Assembly (NCBI GenBank): GCA_021813505.1
Contig: JAKAKI010000079.1
Coordinates: forward strand, 39,444 to 103,443
Origin: a bacterium
GTDB lineage: Bacteria > Zixibacteria > MSB-5A5 > WJJR01
Reading direction: 5' to 3'
Length of the DNA: 64,000 bases
The notes below the pieces were generated by a model. It worked only from the letters and a program-made list of their open reading frames with translations, had not been told where the DNA came from and made no database searches. The position numbers and the translations under genes were made by a program. Shown one piece after another: positions 27,375 to 35,972 of this stretch (positions are counted from its first letter, which is position 1; each line of letters begins with the position of its first letter).

Positions 27375-27448
27375 GAGGGAGGGCGAGGCTCCCGCCGAGC
27401 CACTTTCCCGCCGGAAAGACAGGCTCGGCAGGAGCCTCGCCCTCCCTC
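27375..27448. repeat. Long palindrome between nuoE and nuoF
   Basis: This inverted repeat has arms of about 24-26 bases (GAGGGAGGGCGAGGCTCC arm to GGAGCCTCGCCCTCCCTC arm) and fills the only sizeable intergenic gap inside the nuoA-I run. It matches the copy at 6386-6453. As RNA it would make a strong hairpin that could stabilise or pause the transcript between nuoE and nuoF. Confidence 0.75.
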
Positions 27449-27475
27449 GTGAACGGGTATCAGTGCGCGACAATA

Positions 27476-27982
27476 CTACCGCGCCTCCTCCACAATCCGG
27501 TCAATCTTCTCGCGCGTCAGATTCCCTTCGTACCGTCCGTCAATCCGCAACGCCGGCGCACACTCGCAATACGCCAGGCACTCGACCTCTTCCAGGCTGA
27601 ACCGCCCGTCGGCCGAGATCTCGCCGGGATGAATGCCCAGCTTCGCAACCAGATGCTCCATAAGCTCCGGCGCGTTCGCCAGCCAGCAGGCGATATTGCG
27701 GCAAATCTGAATGTGATGCCGCCCCAACGGTCCTTGCGGAAACATCGTGTAAAACGTCACCACTGAGTGAATCTCATTCAACGGACGCTTGAGCACTTCA
27801 CCGAGGATCACTTCCACCTGCGGCGATATCCAGCCAAACTCCCGCACCGCCAGCCAGATGATCGGCAACGTCGCCGATTTGGTGTCGGGGTACTTCGCGA
27901 AAATCGCATCGATCTCGCGCCGCGCCGCATCGGACCAACTCACCGGTCCAGGATGATCAACCATGTGAGCGTCCCCGCTCAT
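27476..27982 (-). CDS. nuoE: NADH-quinone oxidoreductase subunit E
   Basis: Thioredoxin-like [2Fe-2S] subunit of about 168 residues: the N-terminal helical part ends in V-V-T-F-Y-T-M-F, then the cluster ligands C-R-N-I-A-C (C-x4-C) and V-E-C-L-A-Y-C (C-x3-C). The ATG at 27982 overlaps the nuoD stop by four bases (ATGA), showing coupling; an ATG at 27964 is possible. It receives electrons from NuoF. Confidence 0.95.
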   Translation of the reverse strand: MSGDAHMVDHPGPVSWSDAARREIDAIFAKYPDTKSATLPIIWLAVREFGWISPQVEVILGEVLKRPLNEIHSVVTFYTMFPQGPLGRHHIQICRNIACWLANAPELMEHLVAKLGIHPGEISADGRFSLEEVECLAYCECAPALRIDGRYEGNLTREKIDRIVEEAR

Positions 27983-29361
27983 CGGTCCAATTCCCCCGCG
28001 ATCATGTTGATCGTGCCGAACGTTGCGATCACATCGGCGATCATCCCGCCCACGATCATCTTGTCCAACCCCTGCATCAGGTAGTAACAGGGGGGACGGC
28101 AATGCACCCGGTACGCGCGTCCCGACCCATCGGAGACCATATAGAATCCGAGCTCGCCGTTGGCAGCTTCGTTGGCGATGTAGATCTCCCCCTGCGGCGG
28201 CTGAATCCCCTGACCTTCCATGATCAGCATGAAGTGGTTCATCAACCCTTCGATATTTCCATAGGTGTTTTCTTTCGGCGGCAAGACCGCGCCCTTGGCG
28301 CGGGCATTCAACGACTGCGCCGCTATCTTGTCGGTCCCTTCCAGAGTGGGATCGGGCCGCACGGTCCGCAACAATAGATCGGCGGTCATCCCCATCTTGG
28401 CCGCATCGACCATCTGGGAACCCGACAGGGGCCGGCCGCTGAGATCAACCTGAACAGGCCCGGCGGGAATCTGCTTAATCGCCTGACGGATGATGCGCGC
28501 CGATTGCCGCATCTCCTCCATGCGTACCAGATAACGATCGTAGTTGTCGCCCGCCGTTCCCACCGGCACATCGAAATCAAACCGGTCGTAGACCAGATAC
28601 GGTTCGTCTTTGCGCAAGTCGCGCGGCATCCCGGTCGAACGCAACACCGGACCGGTGAACCCGAGCGACCACGCTTCGGCCGATGAGATGCAGCCGACAT
28701 CCTTGATGCGGTCAATGAAGATCCGGTTGCGCGTCAACAGCCGGTCGACCTCGTCGACTTCCCTCTGGCACTTCTCGAGAGCCTGCTCGACACGCTCCAG
28801 CCATCCTTCGGGTAGATCACCCTTCACGCCGCCGACCCGCACGTACGAAACGGTCAGGCGCGCGCCGGTCAGCTCTTCGACCAGGCCGTACAGGTACTCC
28901 CGCGCCTTCATCAGATAGATGAATGGCGTCATCGCGCCCATCTCCATCGCACAGGCCGCAATGCAGGTCTGATGATCGGTGATTCTTGAGATTTCGGAGA
29001 TGATGACGCGGATATAATTGCATCGTTCCGTGGGATGGATGTCGAGCAGTTTCTCCACTCCCATCGCGTACGTCACGTTATTGATCAGTGGTGAAACGTA
29101 ATTAAGACGGTCTGTATAAGGGAACGCCTGCCCCCAGCCCACGACCTCGCATTCCTTCTCAAAGGCGCGATGCAGATAGCCAATCTCAATATTCGCGCTG
29201 ACGACCTTTTCGCCATCCAGCTCCGTAATGATCCGGATCACGCCGTGCATCGCCGGATGCGACGGCCCCATGTTGATCATCATCGACCGGCTGGACAGAC
29301 CCGGCCGTGAAGGCGGAGTATCCGATGAGGTCAGCGGCGTTGTGATGGTGGCTTCGGTCAC
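27979..29361 (-). CDS. nuoD: NADH-quinone oxidoreductase subunit D, copy 2
   Basis: A 460-residue NuoD with M-G-P-S-H-P-A-M-H-G-V, E-I-G-Y-L-H-R-A-F-E-K, F-P-Y-T-D-R-L-N-Y and a C-terminal A-G-E-L-D-R. It carries an insertion around residues 310-340 not present in the other copy. Compared with 19048-20271, the quinone-site strand has changed (A-F-P-Y for I-V-P-Y, and P-A-M-H-G for P-S-T-H-G), so the two copies may differ in quinone handling. Confidence 0.96.
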   Translation of the reverse strand: MTEATITTPLTSSDTPPSRPGLSSRSMMINMGPSHPAMHGVIRIITELDGEKVVSANIEIGYLHRAFEKECEVVGWGQAFPYTDRLNYVSPLINNVTYAMGVEKLLDIHPTERCNYIRVIISEISRITDHQTCIAACAMEMGAMTPFIYLMKAREYLYGLVEELTGARLTVSYVRVGGVKGDLPEGWLERVEQALEKCQREVDEVDRLLTRNRIFIDRIKDVGCISSAEAWSLGFTGPVLRSTGMPRDLRKDEPYLVYDRFDFDVPVGTAGDNYDRYLVRMEEMRQSARIIRQAIKQIPAGPVQVDLSGRPLSGSQMVDAAKMGMTADLLLRTVRPDPTLEGTDKIAAQSLNARAKGAVLPPKENTYGNIEGLMNHFMLIMEGQGIQPPQGEIYIANEAANGELGFYMVSDGSGRAYRVHCRPPCYYLMQGLDKMIVGGMIADVIATFGTINMIAGELDR

Positions 29362-29387
29362 TGGGTATCTTTCAATTCTCGATGGCG

Positions 29388-29921
29388 TTAAAACGTCATG
29401 CCCAGACGGTCGTCGGGAACCGGACGCTCCTCGATCAAGGGCTGCCGTTTGTTCACCGGGTAATCTTTGCGCAACGGGTGGCCGGAGAATTCCTCATACA
29501 TCAGAATGCGTTTGAGATTCGGGTGCCCCGCAAAGCGAATCCCGAACATGTCGAACACTTCGCGCTCCGGCCAGTTGGCGGCCGGGTAAAGATCGGTGAG
29601 TGATTGGACGGAGGGCTCGGCATCCGAATTGGGACGTGTCTTCAGCCGGATACGTGTGTTCTTTTCCCGCGAATAGAAATGCACGACCACTTCGAACCGT
29701 GGTTTCTGTTTCAGCTTCAGCCGGTCCACCGCGGTCAGGTCGGCCAGAAAATCGAAACTGCACTCGGGATCGTCACGCAGGAATCGCGCCGCATCATGGT
29801 ACCGCTCCGGCACGACCACCACGGTCAGGTCGCCGCGAAACGCGTGCGTTTCGACAATCGCGTCCCCAAACTGCTCCCTTAGACGGCCGATGAGAGGATT
29901 TTCGCCGGTTGCGTCCGTCAT
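29388..29921 (-). CDS. nuoC: NADH-quinone oxidoreductase subunit C, copy 2
   Basis: Start at 29921 (GAGG ten bases upstream) gives a product of 177 residues with W-P-E-R-E-V-F-D-M-F-G-I-R-F, N-L-K-R-I-L-M and H-P-L-R-K-D-Y-P-V. It starts seven bases after the nuoB stop. Part of the A-B-C-D-E-F-G-H-I run; not fused to NuoD as in some phyla. Confidence 0.95.
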   Translation of the reverse strand: MTDATGENPLIGRLREQFGDAIVETHAFRGDLTVVVVPERYHDAARFLRDDPECSFDFLADLTAVDRLKLKQKPRFEVVVHFYSREKNTRIRLKTRPNSDAEPSVQSLTDLYPAANWPEREVFDMFGIRFAGHPNLKRILMYEEFSGHPLRKDYPVNKRQPLIEERPVPDDRLGMTF

Positions 29922-29928
29922 GGAATCC

Positions 29929-30435
29929 TCAACTGGCTGAAGCGCCGGCGTTCCGAACCGCGCCAATTAACGGATGCCGCTGCTTCTGGATCTTCGCCTG
30001 CAACTTCATCAGGGCATCCAGAACTGTCTCGGGACGCGGCGGACAGCCGGGTATGTACAAATCCACTGGGATGATGCGGTCTATCCCCTGCACTGTGGCG
30101 TAGTTGTCGTAGAAACCACCCGTGCAGGTGCACACGCCAAATGCCACGACCCACTTGGGCTCGCACATCTGATCGTAAACGCGCCTGAGCACCGGCGCCA
30201 TCTTCTGCGAAATCGTCCCCACGACCAGAAGCATGTCGGCCTGCCGTGGCGAAAACCGTGGCCAGGCGGCACCAAAACGGTCGAGATCATAATGCGCCGC
30301 CGATACCGACATGTACTCCATCCCGCAACAGGCGGTTACAAACGGGTACGGGAACAAAGACCACTTCCGCGCCCAAGCGATTCCGTCGGACAACCGCGAC
30401 GTGAAAAATCCCGGTGCGTCCCCGCCTACTCCCAT
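29929..30435 (-). CDS. nuoB: NADH-quinone oxidoreductase subunit B, copy 2
   Basis: The ATG at 30435 overlaps the nuoA 3' end by ten bases. The 168-residue product has P-F-V-T-A-C-C-G-M-E-Y, G-V-C-T-C-T-G-G and Y-I-P-G-C-P-P-R-P, supplying the N2 cluster ligands. The first cysteine pair is in T-A-C-C-G-M-E instead of the L-A-C-C-A-I-E of copy 1, again showing that the copies belong to different lineages. Confidence 0.95.
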   Translation of the reverse strand: MGVGGDAPGFFTSRLSDGIAWARKWSLFPYPFVTACCGMEYMSVSAAHYDLDRFGAAWPRFSPRQADMLLVVGTISQKMAPVLRRVYDQMCEPKWVVAFGVCTCTGGFYDNYATVQGIDRIIPVDLYIPGCPPRPETVLDALMKLQAKIQKQRHPLIGAVRNAGASAS

Positions 30436-30779
30436 CGGAGCGCCCCTTTCTTCCACACATACCACAAGGCCACGGCGAGCAGCCCGACAAAGACAATCAT
30501 CGAATACAGCGCGGTCGCGCCGATCTCGCGAAACACCACCGCCCACGGGAAGAAGAAGGCCAGATCGATGTCGAAAACGACGAACAGAATCGCGATGAGG
30601 TAAAACTTGACCCCGAAGCGGTCCCCGGGAGTGGCGAATGGCTCAAGTCCACACTCGAACGGTTCCTGCTTGATGGCGCTGCGGTTCTTGGGCCCCAGAA
30701 TGGCGCCCAGAATCCACATCACGCCAACAATTACGCCGACAAATGCGGCGACGACCAGCAGAGGCCAATAGTGATAAAT
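30426..30779 (-). CDS. nuoA: NADH-quinone oxidoreductase subunit A, apparent ATT start
   Basis: The subunit is identified by E-P-F-E-C-G-L-E-P near the first loop, K-F-Y-L-I-A-I-L-F-V-V-F-D-I-D and a third helix. Downstream candidate starts (GTG 30722, ATG 30719) would cut into the first membrane helix. The frame extends upstream as I-Y-H-Y-W-P-L-L-V-V-A-A-F, a normal NuoA beginning, and stops only at a TGA at 30783-30785. An ATT at 30777-30779 with GAGG upstream gives 117 residues, the usual size. A rare start or an assembly error are both possible. Confidence 0.85.
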   Translation of the reverse strand: MYHYWPLLVVAAFVGVIVGVMWILGAILGPKNRSAIKQEPFECGLEPFATPGDRFGVKFYLIAILFVVFDIDLAFFFPWAVVFREIGATALYSMIVFVGLLAVALWYVWKKGALRWE

Positions 30780-30868
30780 TTCTCAAACCTCGTGAAAAAA
30801 CAAGAACGACCGCAGCCGTTCTTCGTGAAGCGCGCCCCACCGTCCCGCGGACGGCAGGTTCGTGCCGT

Positions 30869-31129
30869 CTACTTCAGGAAATGCTCGGCGTTCTTCGCCG
30901 TGAAATCGGTCCACTTTTCGGGGACTTCGCTCTCCTCGAAAATGGCCTCGACCGGACAGGCCGGAACACAGGCGCCGCAATCGATGCACTCGGCCGGATC
31001 GATGTACAGCATCTCGGCCGCCTCGAATTCGGCCTCTTCCTTCGTCGGATGGATGCAATCGACCGGGCAGGCGTCAACACACGCGGTATCCTTGGTTCCG
31101 ATGCAGGGTTCACAGACGACGTAAGTCAT
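30869..31129 (-). CDS. 7Fe/8Fe ferredoxin
   Basis: The ATG at 31129 follows GGGAGGAA. The product of about 86 residues carries C-E-P-C-I-G-T-K-D-T-A-C-V-D-A-C-P-V-D-C and C-I-D-C-G-A-C-V-P-A-C-P, the pattern of [3Fe-4S]/[4Fe-4S] seven-iron ferredoxins. It is the first gene of the minus-strand nuo region, about 90 bases before nuoA, and could be an electron carrier associated with the complex or an unrelated leader gene. Confidence 0.93.
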   Translation of the reverse strand: MTYVVCEPCIGTKDTACVDACPVDCIHPTKEEAEFEAAEMLYIDPAECIDCGACVPACPVEAIFEESEVPEKWTDFTAKNAEHFLK

Positions 31130-31908
31130 GGATTGATTCCTCCCTTGGATTTCGTTCAACGTCCAGCCAACAGGCGGCCAGTCTAACCTTTGACCCCACT
31201 CGTTGCAAGTAAAACCTCATGCCAACTGTCGTAACTCAACACCCATGAAAAAACCTGTGACAACCATGTCCAATTCCCCCAGTGCCGGGGCTCCGAAATC
31301 GCGCGTCCCCTCGGCGCTGAACCGCTCGTTTCCATCGGCCATCGGGCGACTTCATCGTGCATCACCCTCGCTGCTCCAGCGCCTGTGGCGAGGCAGACCT
31401 TGCCTTGATGGCAGCCTGCCACTGGCTTGATATTCCCGCCACGGAACCCTGCTATCCCGACTCGCACATGGTTCTCCATGCCAGACAATAAGTTGACTCC
31501 GGCAGGCAGTGTGGCTTCAGACGTTTTCATCCAGCATTCCCGTTACTAATCGGACTAATTCAATCCTAATCCCATTCAGGCTACGCTGCCGTCACCAGAC
31601 CATTTGACCCACCATAGCCCATTGCGTCAGTTCCCGTCCAAAAGCGTCAAGATATTGGCAGCCTTTACACTTACCGTTGGCCTGAGTCTGGCGAATCCGC
31701 GGTCGGGCTGGCTTGACAGAATCGAAATATCGAGTTAATTGACATTCTGAGATGGCTGGACCCTCTGAAGCGGTCTTGGCCGGGCTCTTTACGCAATTGA
31801 GGCATTGCCGATCCTTGTGATACCTGCCGCGAATCTGTCCTGATCACGATTCGCACCTGTCTTGCCAAACCCAAGAGTCTTTTACTCATCCCTTGTGGAG
31901 GTGTGCTC
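31130..31908. other. Gene-free divergent region
   Basis: No convincing gene lies between the ferredoxin (minus strand) and the dockerin protein (plus strand). It should contain both promoters. Short open frames here are not supported by codon pattern or a ribosome binding site. I see no strong repeat or RNA structure. Confidence 0.5.
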
Positions 31909-32763
31909 ATGTCGACTGGTCTTCATACTGCTAAACTCTCCGTGCTCGCCACGGTCCTGCTGCTCATCGCGTCCGCCGTCGTGGCGACACCGTCGGTTGC
32001 CCAGACGCCGGATACGGCGCTCTATGTCTGGATCCGGGACACGTTTGCTTTTGCCGGTCAGGAAATCCATCTCCCGGTGATGATCTCGAATCTCCGCGAC
32101 ACGATCGCGGCCTACCAGATTCAATACATGGTGGACCGCCCCAATATGATGTTCTTCACCGACTCGCTGATGCCCGACACGATCATCGCCTGCGCCAATC
32201 CACCATCCTGCACCGTGCTGGATACCGTCGTCGATACCGTCATGAAGACAATGGTCGATACCAAGACGACGCAGACCGCTCCGTGGGAGTACGTCGCCGG
32301 CAGGAATCTGGGCGATCCCGGCCTCATTCGAGTCACTGCCATCGCGGACTTGACAGGGGATCACAAGCCGGCCGGGATCCCTCCCGGAACAACCGATGCG
32401 GTCCTGGTCAGAATGATTGCCTTCGTCTTCTGCCCGCCCGACCCGTTGGGCGGGGGCCAGGTTCAACTCATTCCGACGTCATCAAACAATGATTTCTCCG
32501 ATCCCCACGGGAACTTGATCTTGCCACTCTCCACCCGGAGGGCAACGATCACAATCCTCGATCCGGTGCCCGGCGACCTTGATTACTCCGGGGCGAGCGA
32601 TGTTTTGGATGTCATCAAGATGTGCGGGTGCGCCTTCGAGAACCAATGCCCCAATTGCGGGGCGATCTCAGCCGACTTCAATTGCGATCAGGTGACCGAC
32701 GTCTTCGACGTAATCTACCTGATTGAATATGTTTTCGCTGGTGGTCCGCCACCCGGCTGCTGA
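31909..32763 (+). CDS. Secreted cohesin-like domain plus dockerin-type repeats
   Basis: The ATG at 31909 follows GGAGG. A signal peptide (about residues 1-32) precedes a beta-rich domain with A-G-Q-E-I-H-L-P-V-M-I-S-N and A-A-Y-Q-I-Q-Y-M-V, a pattern of cohesin-like domains. The C-terminal 65 residues have two half-repeats: D-L-D-Y-S-G-A-S-D-V-L-D-V-I and D-F-N-C-D-Q-V-T-D-V-F-D-V-I, the calcium-binding loops of type I dockerins, ending in a Gly/Pro/Cys tail. Exported structural or anchoring role inferred; partner unknown. Confidence 0.8.
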   Translation: MSTGLHTAKLSVLATVLLLIASAVVATPSVAQTPDTALYVWIRDTFAFAGQEIHLPVMISNLRDTIAAYQIQYMVDRPNMMFFTDSLMPDTIIACANPPSCTVLDTVVDTVMKTMVDTKTTQTAPWEYVAGRNLGDPGLIRVTAIADLTGDHKPAGIPPGTTDAVLVRMIAFVFCPPDPLGGGQVQLIPTSSNNDFSDPHGNLILPLSTRRATITILDPVPGDLDYSGASDVLDVIKMCGCAFENQCPNCGAISADFNCDQVTDVFDVIYLIEYVFAGGPPPGC

Positions 32764-32793
32764 GGCGCGGCCCAAAGGCGGGGGGCGATGAAC

Positions 32794-33000
32794 CTGTCCC
32801 CAACATCGAGACCGTTGTGCAAAAGGAAGGTTGCTTTCCGTGATCCCCCCGCTTTCGGTGGGATCGTTCCGCTCAATGGCAAGTGTGCTTTTGCATTGCC
32901 AACGACAATTGTGATGTCGTTTCGAGGCGCGGTTCTTTGCGCCGAAGCAATCTCTCCCTTACACAACTGCCACCGCCTTTCGGAGGACTTCCTCAAGACG
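32794..33000. mobile_element. MITE-like dispersed repeat, copy 2
   Basis: It has the same internal motifs as the copy at 649-863 (TCGTTTCGAGG, CGAAGCAA, and TTGTGCAA/TTACACAA near the ends) but the ends are more degenerate. It fills the gap between the dockerin gene and lepB, on whose downstream side it may also serve as a transcript end. Confidence 0.5.
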
Positions 33001-33023
33001 CTTGAAAGCGGCGGGTTTGTGCG

Positions 33024-33677
33024 CTACAAGGTCGTGCCGATCCGGTCGAACCGGACGCGGCTCGGGAAGTGGGCGAGATTGTAGAACGGAATCGCCAGGA
33101 GGGGCCAGAGATATGGACTCTCCCAGCGCGGGGCGTTTGGATCGGGAGCCCATGACCAGTAGATGCACACGGCATTCCCGCGAATCATCGACTTGTCCAG
33201 GAATCCCCAGGTGCGCGAATCTTTCGAATCGTCCCGATTGTCCCCGAGCACAAACACGCACCCCGGCGGGACGGTCATTGGCCCGAAGTTGTCCCGGTTC
33301 GACAGATCGCCCGAGATAACATGCGTGTCGGTATATCGCACGCCGGTCGCATTCGCCTGCGGCTTGCTATCGACATAGACGGTCTTATCACGAATCTCCA
33401 CCACCTGCCCCTCGACCGCGATGCACCGCTTCACGAAGTCCTTCGAGGGATTCAACGGATACTTAAAGACAACCACATCGTTCGGCTTCGGGTCACGGAA
33501 ATGATAGGCAAACTTGTTGACCAGGATGAAGTCGCCCACCTGCAACGTGTCCATCATCGAATCCGAGGGAATCCGATATGCCTGGACCACAAACGCCCGC
33601 AGCACCACGGCGATAACCGTCGCCACCAGAATCGCTTCCAAATACTCGCGCGATGTGCCCCGAATCTTTCTTCTCAC
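33024..33677 (-). CDS. lepB: Signal peptidase I
   Basis: A 217-residue type I signal peptidase with one N-terminal membrane helix (about 13-32). The catalytic Ser 40 is in I-P-S-D-S-M (boxes B), the general base Lys 83 in D-F-V-K-R, and the box E motif G-D-N-R-D-D-S-K-D-S-R is at about 145-155. It removes Sec/Tat signal peptides, and would serve the many exported proteins of this region. Single gene, minus strand. Confidence 0.95.
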   Translation of the reverse strand: MRRKIRGTSREYLEAILVATVIAVVLRAFVVQAYRIPSDSMMDTLQVGDFILVNKFAYHFRDPKPNDVVVFKYPLNPSKDFVKRCIAVEGQVVEIRDKTVYVDSKPQANATGVRYTDTHVISGDLSNRDNFGPMTVPPGCVFVLGDNRDDSKDSRTWGFLDKSMIRGNAVCIYWSWAPDPNAPRWESPYLWPLLAIPFYNLAHFPSRVRFDRIGTTL

Positions 33678-33859
33678 GGCATCTCCCCTACAGCTATGAA
33701 CCCGACGTCCTCGAGCCCTCTATAGAGTTCTAGTCGGCTGTTCATTGGTCGGGATTGAGCCCCTCGAGCCACCCGCCAGTAACTCAAAGCTCTCCCCGAC
33801 CGCGAACCGGGCGACAGCGACCGACTGTCAAACCACTAAACTGGCAAAGCGGTGGGCTG

Positions 33860-34160
33860 GGCACTCTTGTCTGGCCTCCGTGACCGCGCGGGGGGGAAAA
33901 AGGGTGGGCAAAGCCCACCATACGTCCTTGTCTCACAACAACTAAACGCATGGGGTCGCGGGACACGTAACGACAGCGATTGCTTCTCCTTGGTGTGACG
34001 GGGCGGACACACATTATCGACGCCGCCATCCCGGCACATCGGTGTGCCGGACACTCTTGTCCGGCCTCCGCATCCGCGCGCGGACGCAAAAAGGTGGGCA
34101 AAGCCCACCATATGTCATTGTCTCCCAATAAGTAGGGTGGGCTTCGCCCACCCTCTCGTG
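33860..34160. repeat. Cluster of small hairpin repeats
   Basis: The gene-free interval 33678-34311 holds two copies of a hairpin with GGTGGGCAAAGCCCACC (near 33903 and 34092), a GGTGGGCTTCGCCCACC version (near 34136), and CCGGACACTCTTGTCCGG (near 34050) with a decayed relative near 33870. Similar hairpins occur at about 26032, 52114 and 52304. Otherwise I see nothing in the interval. Confidence 0.65.
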
Positions 34161-34311
34161 CGGGAGGGCTGCCGCCGCAGATTTGTCCCCAAGCCCGCCG
34201 CTGTCACTTCATCCCACGCCCAAAGAAACTTTGCAACCAACACCCCCGACTCTGCGTATTAATCAGTTGAATCAGAAATATCAGATTATTCCGAAAACGG
34301 GAGACTAATCG

Positions 34312-34587
34312 ATGACCAAGAAGACAGCCAACTGCGCTACACCCGACGCCACCAACCCCTGCTGCTGCCGGGTGGAGGCCGTGACCACAGTCGATGCCCG
34401 CGGCCAGATGGTAATTCCCAAAGAAATCCGGGAGCGCGCTCAGATCAAAGCCGGTGACCGGCTCGCCGTCGTCAGCTTCGAGCAGGAGGGGAAATCCTGC
34501 TGCATCTGCCTGGTGAAAGCGGACGAATTGGCCGGGACGGTTCGAGATTTACTTGGTCCCATGGTCAACGAAATGAACAAAAGTTGA
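34312..34587 (+). CDS. Cys-rich AbrB/SpoVT-type DNA-binding protein (HgcC-like)
   Basis: The 91-residue protein has a swapped-hairpin AbrB/MazE-type core: V-D-A-R-G-Q-M-V-I-P-K-E-I-R-E-R (about 25-40) and A-G-D-R-L-A-V-V-S. Flanking cysteines (C-C-C at 17-19 and S-C-C-I-C near 62-66) suggest metal or arsenic sensing. I recall similar proteins annotated as HgcAB-associated and found next to arsM. It is 25 bases upstream of arsM, so it may regulate that gene by binding As(III) or Hg(II). No hgcA or hgcB is in the window. Confidence 0.78.
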   Translation: MTKKTANCATPDATNPCCCRVEAVTTVDARGQMVIPKEIRERAQIKAGDRLAVVSFEQEGKSCCICLVKADELAGTVRDLLGPMVNEMNKS

Positions 34588-34612
34588 TATAAGTAGAGAG
34601 GAGGAACAAGTC

Positions 34613-35380
34613 ATGACCGATCGCCAGACCATCATCGACAATGTGAAGTCCCATTACGGGCAAATCGCAAGGGCCAGCGCCCCGTCGTGCTGTGGCGGCG
34701 GCGGATGCGCCACCGATGTGACCGACATCAGCCTTGGCTACCAGGCCGATGAACTTGGCTCCATCCCCAAGGGCGCCTCCATGAGTCTCGGCTGCGGCAA
34801 TCCGACCTCCGTGGCCGACCTCAAACCGGGCGAGGTTGTGCTCGACCTCGGCTCCGGCGGCGGCGTCGATTGCTTTCTCGCCGCCAAGAAAGTCGGCGAC
34901 CGAGGCTTTGTCATCGGCGTCGACATGACCGAGGAGATGATCGATCGCGCCCGGCACAATGCCAAGACCGGTGGCTATTCCAACGTCAGCTTCCGTCTCG
35001 GCGAAATCGAAGAACTGCCGGTCGACTCAGGCACGATTGATGCCATCATTTCCAACTGCGTCATCAATCTGGCGCCGGACAAGACGCGAGTGTTCAAAGA
35101 AATGTTCCGCGTCCTGCGCCACGGCGGCCGTTTCAGCGTCTCTGATGTCGTCGCCAAAGGCGCGATTCCGCTGAACGTCCGCAAAAACATGGAGCAATGG
35201 GCCGGTTGCATCTCCGGCGCGCTCGACAAGAATGACTATCTCCAGAAAGTTGCCGACGCAGGATTCGAGCGCATCGAAATCCGCTCCGAAATCGACTACG
35301 ACTTCCAGCGCACCGATGATTTCTCCCTCGCATCCGTCACGGTCGTCGGCTACAAGCCGTTAAATCATCATCCGCGCTGA
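34613..35380 (+). CDS. arsM: Arsenite S-adenosylmethyltransferase
   Basis: The 255-residue protein has the SAM motif V-L-D-L-G-S-G-G-G-V-D near residues 76-87 and the ArsM-type cysteines: Cys 26/27 in the Cys/Gly-rich N-terminus, Cys 61 (S-L-G-C-G-N-P), Cys 149 (I-S-N-C-V-I-N-L) and Cys 199 (W-A-G-C-I-S-G-A). These match the arsenite-binding set of the ArsM family. It methylates As(III) to volatile or less toxic forms. It is preceded by GAGGAGGA and by the AbrB-like gene. Likely arsenic-responsive. Confidence 0.92.
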   Translation: MTDRQTIIDNVKSHYGQIARASAPSCCGGGGCATDVTDISLGYQADELGSIPKGASMSLGCGNPTSVADLKPGEVVLDLGSGGGVDCFLAAKKVGDRGFVIGVDMTEEMIDRARHNAKTGGYSNVSFRLGEIEELPVDSGTIDAIISNCVINLAPDKTRVFKEMFRVLRHGGRFSVSDVVAKGAIPLNVRKNMEQWAGCISGALDKNDYLQKVADAGFERIEIRSEIDYDFQRTDDFSLASVTVVGYKPLNHHPR

Positions 35381-35412
35381 CCCCCCCCTCACGCGGAATT
35401 TCACGCTCCACC

Positions 35413-35438
35413 AACGGCCCCGCCCCAACGGGGCCGTT
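35413..35438. terminator. Hairpin downstream of arsM
   Basis: A perfect nine-base stem AACGGCCCC/GGGGCCGTT with an eight-base loop lies 33 bases past the arsM stop. It has no T-run, so it could end the transcript only with help or act as a stabilising structure. Confidence 0.5.
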
Positions 35439-35757
35439 CCCCTATGTAGCCGCACTTCATTGGCAAGGGAGTTTGTACAGTAGTTAGTGAGGGTGCCGCA
35501 CAGCTTGCTGTGCGATGATCCCGTTTTACGGACAGGACTCCAGAAACAACGCACAGGCGCCCCACGGCTGCCGTGGGATGATCCTGTTTCACGGACAGGC
35601 TTCCACAGATTCCGCCAATCCCGAGATTGGAAGAAGGGTTGAAATGGGTGCCGCACAGCTTGCTGTGCGATGTCACAGTTTCACGGATAGCTTTCCCGGC
35701 ATTCACGCACACCCTGGCTGGTAGGGGAGTTGGGGCGGGTGCCCCACGGCCTGGGGC

Positions 35758-35972
35758 TGTTGAAGAACTTGTCCCCAACGTCACGGTAGTGGCGTCAGGA
35801 GGAGGTTGCTTCGTCGCTCCCTCCGCCTTCGGCGGAGACGCTCCTCGCAACGACAACTGTGCCTGTGCATTGCCAGCGACATGTGAGATGTCGTTGCGAG
35901 GCGCGCCTCTTTGCGCCGAAGCAATCTCCCCCTTACACAACTACCGCCGCTCCTCACAGGACTTCTTCAACA
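35758..35972. mobile_element. MITE-like element within the array, copy 3
   Basis: TGTTGAAGAA and TTCTTCAACA bound 215 bases with the family's TCGTTGCGAGG and CGAAGCAA motifs in both orientations. The flanks are the two halves of an array stem (CCCACGGC to the left, GCCGTGGG to the right), separated by short extra bases, so the element sits in a hairpin loop. Confidence 0.75.

Noticed and set aside
31183..31530. Possible short minus-strand gene upstream of the ferredoxin
   Set aside because: No ribosome binding site, no recognisable fold, and codon pattern unlike neighbours.
34312..35380. A mercury-methylation locus
   Set aside because: The AbrB-like protein resembles one linked to hgcAB, but no hgcA or hgcB gene is present in the window.
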